64,000 bases of DNA from contig JALJCO010003053.1 in NCBI GenBank assembly GCA_023101725.1, positions 1,116,001-1,180,000 of the forward strand, in the 5' to 3' direction. Below, in pieces: positions 1 through 11,420 of this stretch. Source of the stretch: Atherinomorus stipes. Lineage: Eukaryota; Chordata; Actinopteri; Atheriniformes; Atherinidae. Numbering within the stretch: the stretch's first letter is position 1; every line of letters starts with the position of its first letter. The translations under genes and the position numbers were made by a program. The notes under the pieces were generated by a model that was not told the origin of the DNA, ran no database searches, and was given only the letters and a program-made list of their open reading frames with translations.

Positions 1-999
1 TGTGGAAGGAGTTTACTTGGTTTCAGCATGAAAAGAAGGGGGCCCCATCCAGGCAGCCAAAATCCTGCCGAGGAACTTGTCTGGGATCGTGATGTTCCGA
101 CAGCTCCACTGCGACAAGATACATAGTTTCCATTCAGCGACAAGCTTCTTATTGGTTACTATAGTTTCACTAATGCCCAATTGAAGGCGATGCCTAATCT
201 CGACAGAATGGGTTAAAAGGTGCCGATGTCCAGAGCCACAAAACCACATGTTGAGAGTCAAGGGACCAAGCCCCCACAAAGCACAACTCCTCTAGCTTTG
301 ATGTAGCCCTATCAGGGGCAGGAGATTGAAGAGAAAGGGGGAAGAATACACAGAGGCCCCTCCAGCATAAAAACCCCTCGAAGGACTCACTCATAATGGC
401 AGCTACTGAAGTGTGGGTCAGGGACTCACAAACAGTGGGGCATCTTAGGATGAGAGATGCCCACTTCCTCTTCCTCTATCTCCTCATCATATCTCTCAGT
501 GGTAAAATCATTAGCACAACTGTCAGATTATAACTGCCACACAATTTGCTCTGTTATTATTATGCATTACTTCATCATCATCTTCTCCAGCCTGAAGTCA
601 CAAAAGAATTACACAGAATGATTAAAAGTTAGAGGGCACTAGTGTGTTTAAGGCTCTCACATGTCAAGTGCCATGCTGGAGTATCCTGTAAAGGACAGCA
701 TGAGTATGTGTTGGGGGTTGCTCTGTGTTTCAACAGACTGTCGCTCAATGGCACTGAGGAGTAATTGAAAAGCTAATATTGTTCAGCATATCCGAGGGAT
801 TACATCTTATTGTAGTAACAAGTACGCAATACTGCAGTGTTTATTTTTGGTCCGGCTTTGTTGCAGCCACTAATTGGTGCTGAGTGTAAAAATGTGGAGT
901 GTGCATTACCATGGCTGAGTCATGACAGCACAAACAGTCCCCCCCACTAATCATTTGCACTGTGTTATCTTTGGAAAGCATCTTGAATTAAAATCAGAC
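1..999. other. Non-coding stretch, nothing recognised
   Basis: Mixed-composition sequence without a convincing exon. The short open frames on both strands lack splice context and protein-like composition. No repeat terminus, microsatellite or RNA gene is visible. Confidence 0.5.
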
Positions 1000-1480
1000 A
1001 CATAACCAGAGTTGTAATTGATGGGCATCATTTTACAAACAGGTTGAAAATGAGTTTGTAAATGTCTGCTTATGTCGGACAATGCTCTAAAATAAGCAGC
1101 ACTGACTGGCACAGCATCTGCTTATGATGTTTATCACACAGACACAGCTGTTTGCAAGCCCATTCGTTTAATAGACAGACATTAACATTAGGCTTTAAAA
1201 GAAAAAAAAAAACTCACTTGGCGTTGCTCTATCATTGAACACTGCCATATCTCTGCTCATTGTTCAGGTTATGGCAGATTTTAAATCAATTAAGTCTGTA
1301 ATTTGTAACAACTGCTGAGACTGGTTCAGGCCTAAACAAAGGCAATGGGATAACTGCCCTTTAGTGAAGCATCAATGGGCTTACAATGTGCTGAATTAGC
1401 TGGCATATTAATGACCAGCCGCAATACCCCTCCATTCTCCTCACCCAAATCTGCTTATGCAAATGGTCCATGAATCCAGT
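1000..1480. promoter_or_regulatory. Possible conserved regulatory block with POU octamer
   Basis: AT-rich, non-repetitive sequence with clustered developmental-factor motifs. A perfect octamer ATGCAAAT lies at 1457-1464. Nearby are a SOX-like AACAAAGG (about 1334-1341) and homeodomain-type AATTAG and ATTAATGA cores (about 1394-1414). Such clusters are typical of vertebrate conserved non-coding elements. Conservation itself cannot be seen from one sequence, so this is inference from motif density and the lack of repeats. Confidence 0.3.
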
Positions 1481-4400
1481 TCAAAGGAGTCCCTTTTAAG
1501 TGAGCCCTATACCCATCCACACTGGGGGCTGTGAGAGAAAGTGACATGAGAAAAGTTAGGGACACTTGTCTTTTTTTTCTTCTTCTTCTTTTTTTAAACT
1601 CTTCACAAAGCTTGATCCAGTTAGCATGCACCTCTGCTGGTTACTAGCATGGTAGGGGTTGTTGAGTCCATAGGATTGCTGCACATGGGGGGCAGGGAGT
1701 GGGTTAATCCAGCCAATTGTGACTGTGTGTTTAAAATGTGGTGTTCAGCAGGGGGGAAAAGCAGGACCCATCCAAGTTCATGCCCCTGTGTGAAAGAGAA
1801 GAGAAAGGCTTTGGGGTTGGACGTTGAAGGGATAGAATAATCCCCTTCACATTTGTTAAAGGGCCACTGGTCTTTTGTGTTGGCCAAGACAAATTTAAAA
1901 GGCGATGTCATAATGGTTCAATTGCAATGATATCTTTGAGCACAATAGATGTGGCTTCTTTCCACGAACAACTTAAAGCCTTATTGTTCCTATTATTGGG
2001 CGAGATGTTTGGATACATGCGTACACTCTCAATGAGAATAAGTTGTTGTAATACAACCTGTTATAAAATATTGAGCATGATTACACATGTTGTGGTCTCA
2101 TGAATGATACAGACATAGTGAGAAAGGAAGGGGCTACATCTCCCGATTGTGCATGCAGATACTTTCTCCATTGTATGACAAGCCATGGAAATGGGAAATA
2201 ATAAAAACAAATCGCAACACCTTTATGAAATTATTGCAATAATTTTCAAAGAATTAATCATAATAAATGAGTATGGACTTACATTTTGTTATGAAAGAGA
2301 AAATGTCTGTTTAACCTCTTTGAACATGTTTTGGCTTTTTCTTTGTAGCTTTGTGTGACTTTGCTCCTGACATCAGTGATGATATATGTTAGATATAATG
2401 TAGGAGTGGAAATTCTTGCTGGAGTTAAAAGGTCCCTTGTTCTCACATTTCCATTGGGGGGGGTATAAGCCCCGAAGTACTAGCTTTAATGTCCCAAATA
2501 AATAGGACATATATCACCACTAGCACTCCTCCTGTCGGAACAGTCTTTCTTTACAATACCTGACATCATGTATTTGCCTGCATTTCCCAACAACTGCTGC
2601 CTGTGTATCAAGAGGCTTAATGCTGAGTTTATTCATCAAGTGCACACTCAACACACTGTTAACTCTCACAGGGAGTTGCCAATTAAACACAAAAGCTTAA
2701 TTTATAAATCTAACTCTCTTAAGTACACATAATACCCATTTGAGAGCTATTATTTATTATTGCAGGATTTTTCATGTGCTTCCTGGGAACAGTCCAAGTT
2801 TGGATGGGTTCTGTGCCAGCGATAAAGGGAATGAGAAGCCCGATATCCCAGATGCTCACTGTTATACAGGGTGGGAGTCATTTAACCAAACTTGAACATT
2901 AAATATACAAACAGATGTTGAAAGATATAAAATGATGTGTGCACATCTTTATTTCAAACTATGATTTATATCTGCTTCAATAATATAACAAAGGGGAAAA
3001 TGTACATAAATTCTTGTATTTAGTCTAATTAGTTGAATATAAAATACTTTTAAGTGTGCAATTAATTTATTTTGTCTATCAATACATTTATTCTGCCTGC
3101 GCAGAGGATCACAAAATAAGGAAGAAGCAGCACTTAGGAGCATGCAGTTGACGATAAAAAAGTAAAAGCTAAACAACTCTCATCTAACTTATGACCCACA
3201 CCTCCTCTTCCCCATCCATCTAGGCACTAGGGGTGTTGGATGCTGGCCTCTCAGTGAATTTTCCCTCCTTAAAGAAGCTCATAATGGCTGTGTGAAGTCC
3301 CTTAGAGGGAGGGCTCCACTAGGTGACAGATTCTTCCTGTCCGTGAAATTCCCCCTGCGATAATTTGTCTTTGTGCTGATGGGCCCGTAGCTCCACGCGA
3401 CATGGGTTATGGCAGCAAGGGCGGGACCGTCCTCATCACCTGCCATCTCTGTGGCCCTCTTGACACCCCACACATATAACCCCCCCACCCACACTCACAC
3501 ACTCTCCATTCTTCTGTCCTCTCTATCCCACACCCCCCACTTTCATCTCTCCAGCAGGAGCTGTCTCTTCACTGGCAGAGCAACCAAATAATGGAGCTTG
3601 TCACAGACCTTGTTCTTTGTGTTTTTCAAGACCCAAGAAAAATGCAAACACTCTATTGTAGTCATTAGTTTTCCCATCCTTTCTGCTTGGGCTTGTGGGT
3701 GGGGGCTTTGACCTGGTTCAAAAAGGGACTCTAAGAGGAATTCGGCTTTTTAGAGAAAGTGAATTCTTGATGTCACATGCTTGGTGTGTGTGCATTATGT
3801 TTTGTGAATGTGCATGGTTGCATGTGTAGCTATATTAATATGCTCTTGGAGTGCATGAGTCTGTATTACATACACACATCATGTTCACTCATCAATCACT
3901 TGTCTGAATGTCCAATCTGACTGAGCTTGTTTAAGATGTAAACATGCTAAAATTATTTGTTGGGTAATTAGTTTATGGAATGTTAGACATCCCTTTGTCT
4001 AGGCTCTTTGACATGGATCAATGAGACCAAGCCTGCAGAGGTGTGGATGCAGTGGGGAATATATCAGCCAAGTTACAAGGTCCTTCAGGAGTTTAGTAGC
4101 AAGGAGAGCAGAGAGAATAATTGCAGAAGCCATTTAAATCTGAAAAAGCAAGTCACTGATGAAAATTTCTTTCATCTCAGAATATAGATGTCTGTTTAAC
4201 AAATACTAATATTAAGAAACTGCAAGCAGCACACAAATATGGGCATGTTTCAGCTTCATTTTGCTAAAACTTACCTCGAACAACTCTTTATAACTGTGTC
4301 ACATTTACCAGCATACATGGATTTTAATGTCTTTGTTCTAATTCATCATCCCTGTTAAACCATTCAGTGTTTGATGTAACACAGAAGACTTGAATAGGTT

Positions 4401-5490
4401 GAACAGGTCTAAACAGGAACCAGACAGTGCTTACCATTCTCTGCCAATGCTGTTATGATATTGTTTGAATGCTTGTAGAAACAAACCAGTTGGGCCTGAT
4501 TGAGAAGCTCATCAATGGACAGGGACAGACAAAGAGACAGCCCATGCTTGCTGCCTTTGTACTCATTTTAAATTCAGCTGTTATCTGGTATGTACCAGCT
4601 GTCCACTGTACACAAAAAACTGCTGCCTTTCCCAAACCTGATCCTGGCATTTGCACTGAGTGAAGAGGAGCTGGGGAGGCATGGACCCCAGGCCCTTAGG
4701 GGACAACTGGAAGCCCCTGGGAGGAACTTGACGGACAGGAGCGGAGGAGTATAGCAACAGGCTGGCACTCACACTGGGCCCTGTATGCATCTGAAGAGAA
4801 GCTTAGAGTGTGATTCAGAGAGTGTGCAAGCTTGCGCACGTGTACATGTGTGTATGTGCTTGCCTGTAAGCGCTTCCATGCATAAGCCAGTGAATGTGTG
4901 TCAGATTTCTAAATGGGGCTTCCAGGCATTCAAGGAAGTACTTTTAAAGAAGCATGTGTAAATATAGCCTTGAAAAAACAGTGTCATATTTACACACACA
5001 TCCACAGTGTTCAGCAATCAGACTCTTAAATCAATGCCAGAGTCCTTACAGCCTGAGCATGATAGATAATGGCACACACTTTGAAGTAAAGCTTATCTAA
5101 ATACAGTTAAAAGAATTTCCCTTTAACATACAAGCTACACATTCAGCAGCTGAGCCCTCAACACATACCTGAACTTCCATGTGGGATTAATTTGTGTCAA
5201 TATATCTGCAGTCACACCCATCACACTTTAGCAGAGTGTAATTCTCAACATGTTTAAACTCATACAGTATAATGTGAAGGGGTAATTCTGTGTATGTGTA
5301 ACTGCATGATGTGTAACTGCATGATAATTTTTGGGAAGCACAGCCACTCTGGCTTATGGCTGCATAGATGTGTATTTTTTCACAGCTCATTTGATGTTGT
5401 TATCTTGCATTAGCCACAGTATTCCTCCTTGTCTTTAGTTAGCAGAGCCCTCAGGTTATAGGCCCTCGTCTCACCCATCTTACTAAACGA
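1481..5490. other. Non-coding stretch, nothing recognised
   Basis: AT-rich sequence with a T-rich tract near 1571-1597, a G run near 2456-2462 and C-rich patches around 3480-3540. The open frames are short and have no splice signals around them. The one clear internal structure is the 15-bp tandem duplication listed separately. Confidence 0.5.
5294..5324. repeat. 15-bp tandem duplication
   Basis: The unit ATGTGTAACTGCATG occurs twice head to tail without mismatch, at 5294-5308 and 5309-5323. It looks like a recent slippage duplication. No function is suggested. Confidence 0.85.
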
Positions 5491-6529
5491 CTTAACCAAA
5501 CTAATGAATTAGCCAATTAATCAGAGCAGGACCCTCTCTCTGCCCTTAAGTGCTCATTTATAGAAGGAGGCTGCCCCTTTGACCTCTATTCCTCTAGGGT
5601 TGTTTCATGCAGCTTCACCGCGTAACATTAAGTAAATATCGTTTCAAGACCATATTAATTCCTCACACACCCATCCTTAAGTAATTAGTCACACTTACTG
5701 TATGCATCTCAGGTTGTCAATAAGTGTGTGTCTCTGCTCCATTAGTGTCTCTGTGTGTGTATGTACCTGCACAGAGAAGGCCTGCACATGTGTGCCTCTG
5801 TGTGTGTTTAATCCACTTAAACCAGTGAAGCCACTTCCTCTCTCCGTCAACCTTATCTGTAGCTTCTGGGGACAAAAATCATTTGCAGTGGAGTAAAATG
5901 ACTGAAAATAATGGGGAAATATCAAGTGCATCTTTTTGCTCCCCCATTTATTCCACCTGCTCTGAGTGAGCTTTATCGGGCCGAACACATCACAACATAC
6001 CCCCTCCATTTTTATTTTGCTTCGATTTTATTTTGCCCACTCAAACTTTTCATTTTCTGACAGATTGAGGCACCCTATTTAACAGTTTTATTCATCTTTG
6101 CCTGCAGGCAGGGACTGACGTTACAGTCAATAAAAATGGGAGAGCTTTTCAGGCACCTCTTCTTCCCCTTCCCTTTGTGTGCAAAGTGGCAGCCGTGAAT
6201 TTAATCGAGGGAGAATGTTGTGATTACTTAATGGTTTCCCAGGCAGCCATGGACTGGAGAATTAAATTCCGCATCTGCTTTCCAAGGCGTTAATCTCCTC
6301 TCCTCACATTCCGCCTGTTATGATGTGCACACAAGAGATAATGTTTAAACCGACTAAAGCAGGGTAAACCAGCCCAGGCTGTTATTGGCTTTATAATTAC
6401 ATAATTAACTTTTTGTTTCTAATCGTTACGGAGGTAATGGCTCTGCTAAAACGGGGGGCATCTGCTGAGCAGAAAAACCAAATCAAAAATCAATAATCCA
6501 TAGAATGCCATTACAGTAAGTGCTTAGGT
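5491..6529. promoter_or_regulatory. Possible conserved regulatory block
   Basis: A repeat-free region with dense homeodomain cores. Examples are CCAATTAATCAG near 5512, the string of TAATTA/TTAATT motifs around 6390-6410, and GGAGAATTAAATTCC near 6256. The part from about 6120 to 6520 is densest and also holds CAGCCATGG and TGACGTTACAG-like words. This texture resembles ancient enhancers near vertebrate developmental genes. Only a cross-species alignment could confirm it. Confidence 0.35.
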
Positions 6530-6561
6530 TTGAATCACAACAGAAAGACAGAGGGATGCCA

Positions 6562-6580
6562 CAAAAAAAAAAAAAAAAAA
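6562..6580 (+). repeat. Poly-A run
   Basis: An uninterrupted A homopolymer of about 18-19 bases. There is no retroposon body upstream that I recognise. Confidence 0.9.
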
Positions 6581-6951
6581 AGGAGAGCAGGTTCTTGTCC
6601 TCACCGCTTCGTTTTCTTTTCCTTCTTCTTTTTCAGTGCGGTAAATGAATCTCATTTGGAGACAAGGGTGTTATCTGTGGGAGAGGAGGCCCAGCAGCTG
6701 TGGGGAGCAGCAGGGTATCAGGCTCTGCCAGGTGTATGGCAGAAGAGAGAGAGGGCCAACAGCCACCGTAAATTACACCTGGCCTCCCAGCACTGCTATT
6801 GTAGGGCGATTGACCCACTCCAAATGAATTCCATTTTCTGCAGGTCCCTCCTTATTTCTAATTTACATTGTGATCATATATGTCTGAAAAATGATATCAT
6901 AAAAAAGATGAATGTACTAATTACCTCTCCTCTTATCTCTCCCTCGCCCAG

Positions 6952-6984
6952 TGCTCACCCCTTTGGACTTCCTCCTCGCAGCAT
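6952..6984 (+). other. Candidate 33-nt cassette microexon
   Basis: Every core splice signal is present in order. A perfect branch-point word TACTAAT lies at 6915-6921, followed by about 28 nt rich in C and T and a CAG acceptor ending at 6951. Then come 33 nt, and a GTAAGT donor starts at 6985. The length is a multiple of three, so inclusion would not shift a reading frame. All three frames are open across it; one reads AHPFGLPPRS. Short frame-neutral exons in conserved introns are typical of tissue-regulated alternative exons in neural and transcription-factor genes. I do not recognise the host gene and see no flanking exon in the window, so the exon is inferred only from its signals. Confidence 0.4.
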
Positions 6985-7290
6985 GTAAGTATGTCACTTA
7001 TTTCATTGTGACAGGCGTAATGTATTCACAAAAGTGCACCATAAATACAGGCGTTCAGGTTGGCCACCTTGCACTCACGTCGAGGCCTTCACAATGCCAT
7101 GCCTGCTCAAATGAATGGCGAATTGACAAACATTTCTAGAGCCAAATTACCTCTGGTGTCACTGTGAAATTAGGTTCTTGACCCGGCATCTGATGCATGC
7201 TTATATTTCTACATATTTTCCCCATCGATTTTCATGCATGGCATCCAGCCATTGTGGTGTGAGACGAGGTTCCCTATGAGAAAGGGGTTA
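6985..7290. promoter_or_regulatory. Possible conserved intronic flank of the microexon candidate
   Basis: Repeat-free sequence directly downstream of the candidate donor. It has several short words suggestive of constraint, such as CATTGTGACAGG, TGCATGC and ATCGATTTTCATGCATG. TGCATG, the RBFOX binding word, occurs at about 7193-7198 (ATGCATGC) and again near 7236. In vertebrates TGCATG downstream of a short exon often promotes its inclusion. Linking it to the exon is inference. Confidence 0.3.
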
Positions 7291-10200
7291 GGGATATTTT
7301 AATACACCTGTGAAATGAGACTCTACTCGTCATGAATATGCTAAAGTAGAGCTGTCACAGCAGTCAGAGTGATATCCCCTCACCTCTGCCAGATGAGCTG
7401 AGAGAAAAGGGGGGGGATAGCAGACTTCTACTCTAAGGAATAGGGGACCAAGCTTATGCTGCCTGCCAGTGTCATTTTAACAAATAGGCTTATTAACAGT
7501 TCAGAGGCCAAGGACAACAGCAAGGTTATGCAACTCTACTGACATAAATGGGAGAATATGAGAGAAATATTGAGTTGCCTGATAGGTGTTGATTGTGTGT
7601 GTTCCAGTTTTATTACTACACAGCCTTGTCTGAATGTCTTCTGCGTCCAGTCAGGCAGACGACTTCCTTAAGTGTTTATGTCTCCTCACCTTGGGATGAA
7701 CTTGTACTCTGCCTGTCAACATCTGTTTGCTTAAGATTTAACCCTTGAAAAGACTTTGACTTGAAGTGTGTGTCTTTCTCTGTCTGGGTTGGGTTTTTTC
7801 CTCTGCATCTGTTAGGCTCTTCAGCCACACATGCTCCATCATTTGACTCTGTACTCCATGACACCATGCTTTGGCACTTGACCTCCTGACCTCATTCCCA
7901 GACAGCTATAACCACCCCTCAGAACCCAGCATGGCCAGCAGTATAATGGTAATTCATTGAGGTCACTGTTGCTAACCTAGATTAGGAGCAAACCTCCTGA
8001 GAACGTATGAAACAATGTTCAGAAGGATTGCAGACGTTATTTCCGATACAGTCTGATTCCTTGATGATAGGGTCCTTAAAAGAAATATTCACAGTGTCTG
8101 GCCTTGCCTAAAATATTTCACTAAGTTTTGCTGTCAACTTATTGCCAAAATTCTTTGACTTTAAAGCACTTTGTGTATAAAAGTTAGTCTAATTGATATG
8201 GCTACCAAAAGACATATCTATTTCTATTTCATTTAACCATTAAACTCCACAGAAAAGTCAAATTTTCACTTCAAAAACTTCTGAAGGAAATTACAGCCTC
8301 CTGTGACAAACAAGACTTTCTCAAGAAAGCCCTCATTTTCTGTGTAGCTATTACCCTTTAGTATCACCGTTGGCATTTGTTTTAAGTTGAATCTTTTCAG
8401 CCACAAAAGTGCTATCTTTAGTTATAAAAGCCAGTGTTAAACGCTTTGCTTAACCTGCTGACACAAAGGAACCACTTAAGCCATTTTCCCCTCCATCGTG
8501 TAGTAGCGCAATGACTCACTTTCCATTTGAAATCAATAATGGGGGATGCCAGTGAGCGATGGCAAGCGCAAGAGGACATGCTGTACTATCCAGCAGCATG
8601 CAAAAGGTATAAAAGAACCTAGTTACCATTACAGTAGTTGAACAACAGATTATCTAATTTCCCAAAAGGCTGACAATTAGAAAAAACTAAATAACAGACA
8701 AAAAAAGGTCAACCTCTTCAGCCTTTTAAAAGAAGATGAGTGTTTTATATTTGTGTGACTGTCATTTGACGGGAACTTTGCCAGCTAAAGTCTTCAAAAA
8801 GAGTTGAGCAAAGAACTATAAAAACGGCCAATTAAAAGAGCAGGTTTAAGTGAAAATCATCAAGGCAAGGCAAAGTATGGAAGAAAAAGTGCACAAGTTG
8901 CAGTTTATTGCAAAGACATTTGGTAAACTACTTACTTATTTATGGCCTTCTGTCATATCACAACTGTATGGATAATACTGCAGCTAGAATTATTTGTAAT
9001 TATTTGTCAATCTGGATTGGACTCAAAGTTGGATGAAAAAGTTTCAGCTTTGATGCTCCTTGTGGTTGAGATGAGCTTTAAAATGCCATCAGCCTCCAAA
9101 CACTACCCCCTTTGGAGTGTTTTTTAGAGTTGCCGTGAATGAAACCTGTTGCTGTTTCACATAGTTTTGACTGAAAGAGAAATATGTTGTGTTCAGTTAG
9201 TTTTGCTCAGACCGTGTCATTTTACATTGTAGTAACATTTTTAAAATGTATATTTCATGTAAAACTTGCATATGAAATGATTTAGTATTCTGGATTTCAT
9301 GTTGCCATCTTGGCCAGGACTTGCCAGAGGAAGAAATGCCGTATCTTAGTGGGACCTTTGTGGTGAAATGAAAGGTACTGTCAAAAATCTGTAAACACAC
9401 CTCAGAAGAGCAGTGGGGGGCAGGAAGGCTGTGCTTGTATTTGACTCCAAAAAGTGTTTACAAGCTGTGTGAAGTGGAGCCTTAATAAGTTCTGTTAACT
9501 GCTTTAAGATTTACTTGTAGAAAAGTTTCTTTATTAATTCTTTTTCTTCTTATTTTGAAACCTTAAAAGAAAAACATAAAAAGTCATTCCTCACAAAAAT
9601 ATGAAAAAATTCCAGCATGTTTTTTACTAAATTTTACCTATGTATTGAACATGGGCCTGTAAATTTCTGGTATTTGTAGAAGATGATTTAAAGTGTTTTT
9701 ACTTTTTTAGCAACATTTTTCCAAGAGGGGAAATAAAGTTGTTTGGTCTTTCAGCAGACCTGCTGAAAGCATGTCCAATGCAGATCCAATGAGCAAAGCT
9801 GCCCTTGGGGCACTGGGGGTTGCTGGTAGGAACATCCTCAGCCCCCTGAGCTTGTATGGATGTCTGGAGGGCACGAGGCCACCTGGCCAAAGAAGGGAGC
9901 GGCAATGATTAATGCACCTTGTTTAGGGTACCGTCATCGGAATGAGACGGACGAGGGCTCAGGATGATGGATGAGGACCGGAGCAAGGGCTGATAAGACA
10001 TGGCCCATGAATCTGTTCTACATCATCGGCTCCTTTGATCACTGACAGAAGTTCAGAGATGGGCCTGTGCATCTGTCCAAACAAACAAAAGCCTCTTCCC
10101 TCCCAGACGCCTCTCTTGCTCCGCAACACTGCAACCATTCCCCACCCCACCCTCTCAGCTTCAATACCCTGCCTCTCAGGTTAACTCTTACTCGTAAACA

Positions 10201-11029
10201 AACGGCAGAGAGACAAAAATGGAATGACAGAGAGGGCATGCATTTGAGAGCAAGACTGAGTGATAAAGAAGGAAAGAGAGTCAGATTTGGATTGGAAAAG
10301 ACAGAGAGAGAGACAGAAAGAGAGAGAGCAAAGTATCCATAAAGGGAGCTCGAAAGCTATGAACCATGGCAGCATGGGTTAAAGCCCCCAAAAGGAACCC
10401 TCCTCTGCAATGACAGATTCGGCAGATAAGAGATGATCCATGAAAGCCGATCGGTGTGCTGACAGCAGGAGAGAGGCCTTGGCCCCGACCGGCATGGGCG
10501 CATTACTGTGGGCAAACGCAGCTGTCAGGGCCAAGCGGGCCCTCGGCTTTCTACCATGCCACCACGCTGACGTCACACAGCGAGGGAACTGTCCACCCCC
10601 TTCCTCACTCCCTCCAGTCTCTGAGCGCTGCATTCCAACACTGAAACATTCCCAGGCCAGCATATTGCACAACTTTATTTTGGAGTGCGTTTAACTGGCA
10701 GGTGTTGAAATTAACCTATCTCAGCAATTCTGACATATTGACGTAGTGTAAAGGAATGCAGGGGCACACTGAGTGAAGGATTCTGACAGGTAAAGCATAA
10801 AAGATTAGACTTGGATTTATTCTGGAGAATCGCATTGAGCCGCAGTTACGAGACCTCTTTTACTTGTCTAACACTGTTAGACTAAGGAGCTTTAGCACTA
10901 GTCTCCAGATAGACAGACAGAAATATGGACAGCATGGAGAATGAGATCCACTGTGTAAAACAGGAGACTTTCATGTACTTTCCCTGCTGAACACGCGGCC
11001 GCATGGCACTTATTCCGCCAGCCTCCAAA
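7291..11029. other. Non-coding stretch, nothing recognised
   Basis: No exon with both splice signals and an open frame, and no transposon end. It contains a purine-rich GA tract (listed separately), a NotI-type GCGGCCGC word near 10995, and a G+C-richer patch around 9930-10640 whose open frames on both strands look like chance. Confidence 0.5.
10262..10335. repeat. GA-rich low-complexity tract
   Basis: Purine-rich sequence dominated by GA and GAGA words with scattered interruptions, as in a decayed (GA)n microsatellite. Confidence 0.7.
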
Positions 11030-11420
11030 GAAAATTACCCCATTTACCAAGGGGGCTGAGAAAAAAGGAGCGCAGACAATTCCCTCAAGGAAATGAAAGG
11101 CAGTAATAAGCTTTTTAATTTTTACTTGAAATTATTTAATGCTCAATAGATACACTCTGGGCCCTTATTGCTATTTAAATGATTATTCTCGCCAAATTAT
11201 TTTAATCCATTTTCAGAGGAAAAAATTCTACATCCTCATTTAAACAGCTAAATGGGGGCATCTTTTAACTTCATGTGGTCGACATAGTAAATTAGAGAAC
11301 TAAAAGCCCGCCTTTTATTTTTGTATTCATTTCAAATTATCAGCTCAGTAATGGATATCCTCTCATACTAATGCTGAATTATTTTACATATAAATGCTGA
11401 ATTAAATGCACTGACTTATT
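11030..11420. promoter_or_regulatory. Possible conserved regulatory block
   Basis: An AT-rich but non-repetitive block with many homeodomain and POU-like cores: TTTTTAATTTTTAC, TTATTTAATGCTC, CCAAATTATTTTAATCC, CTAATGCTGAATTA and a repeated AATGCTGAATTA word near 11370-11405. No homopolymer or transposon end interrupts it. The texture resembles vertebrate conserved non-coding elements. Conservation is not observable here. Confidence 0.33.

Noticed and set aside
6530..6988. 152-codon plus-strand frame
   Set aside because: It runs through an A18 run and two splice-acceptor-like tracts and ignores the better microexon boundaries. Composition is not protein-like.
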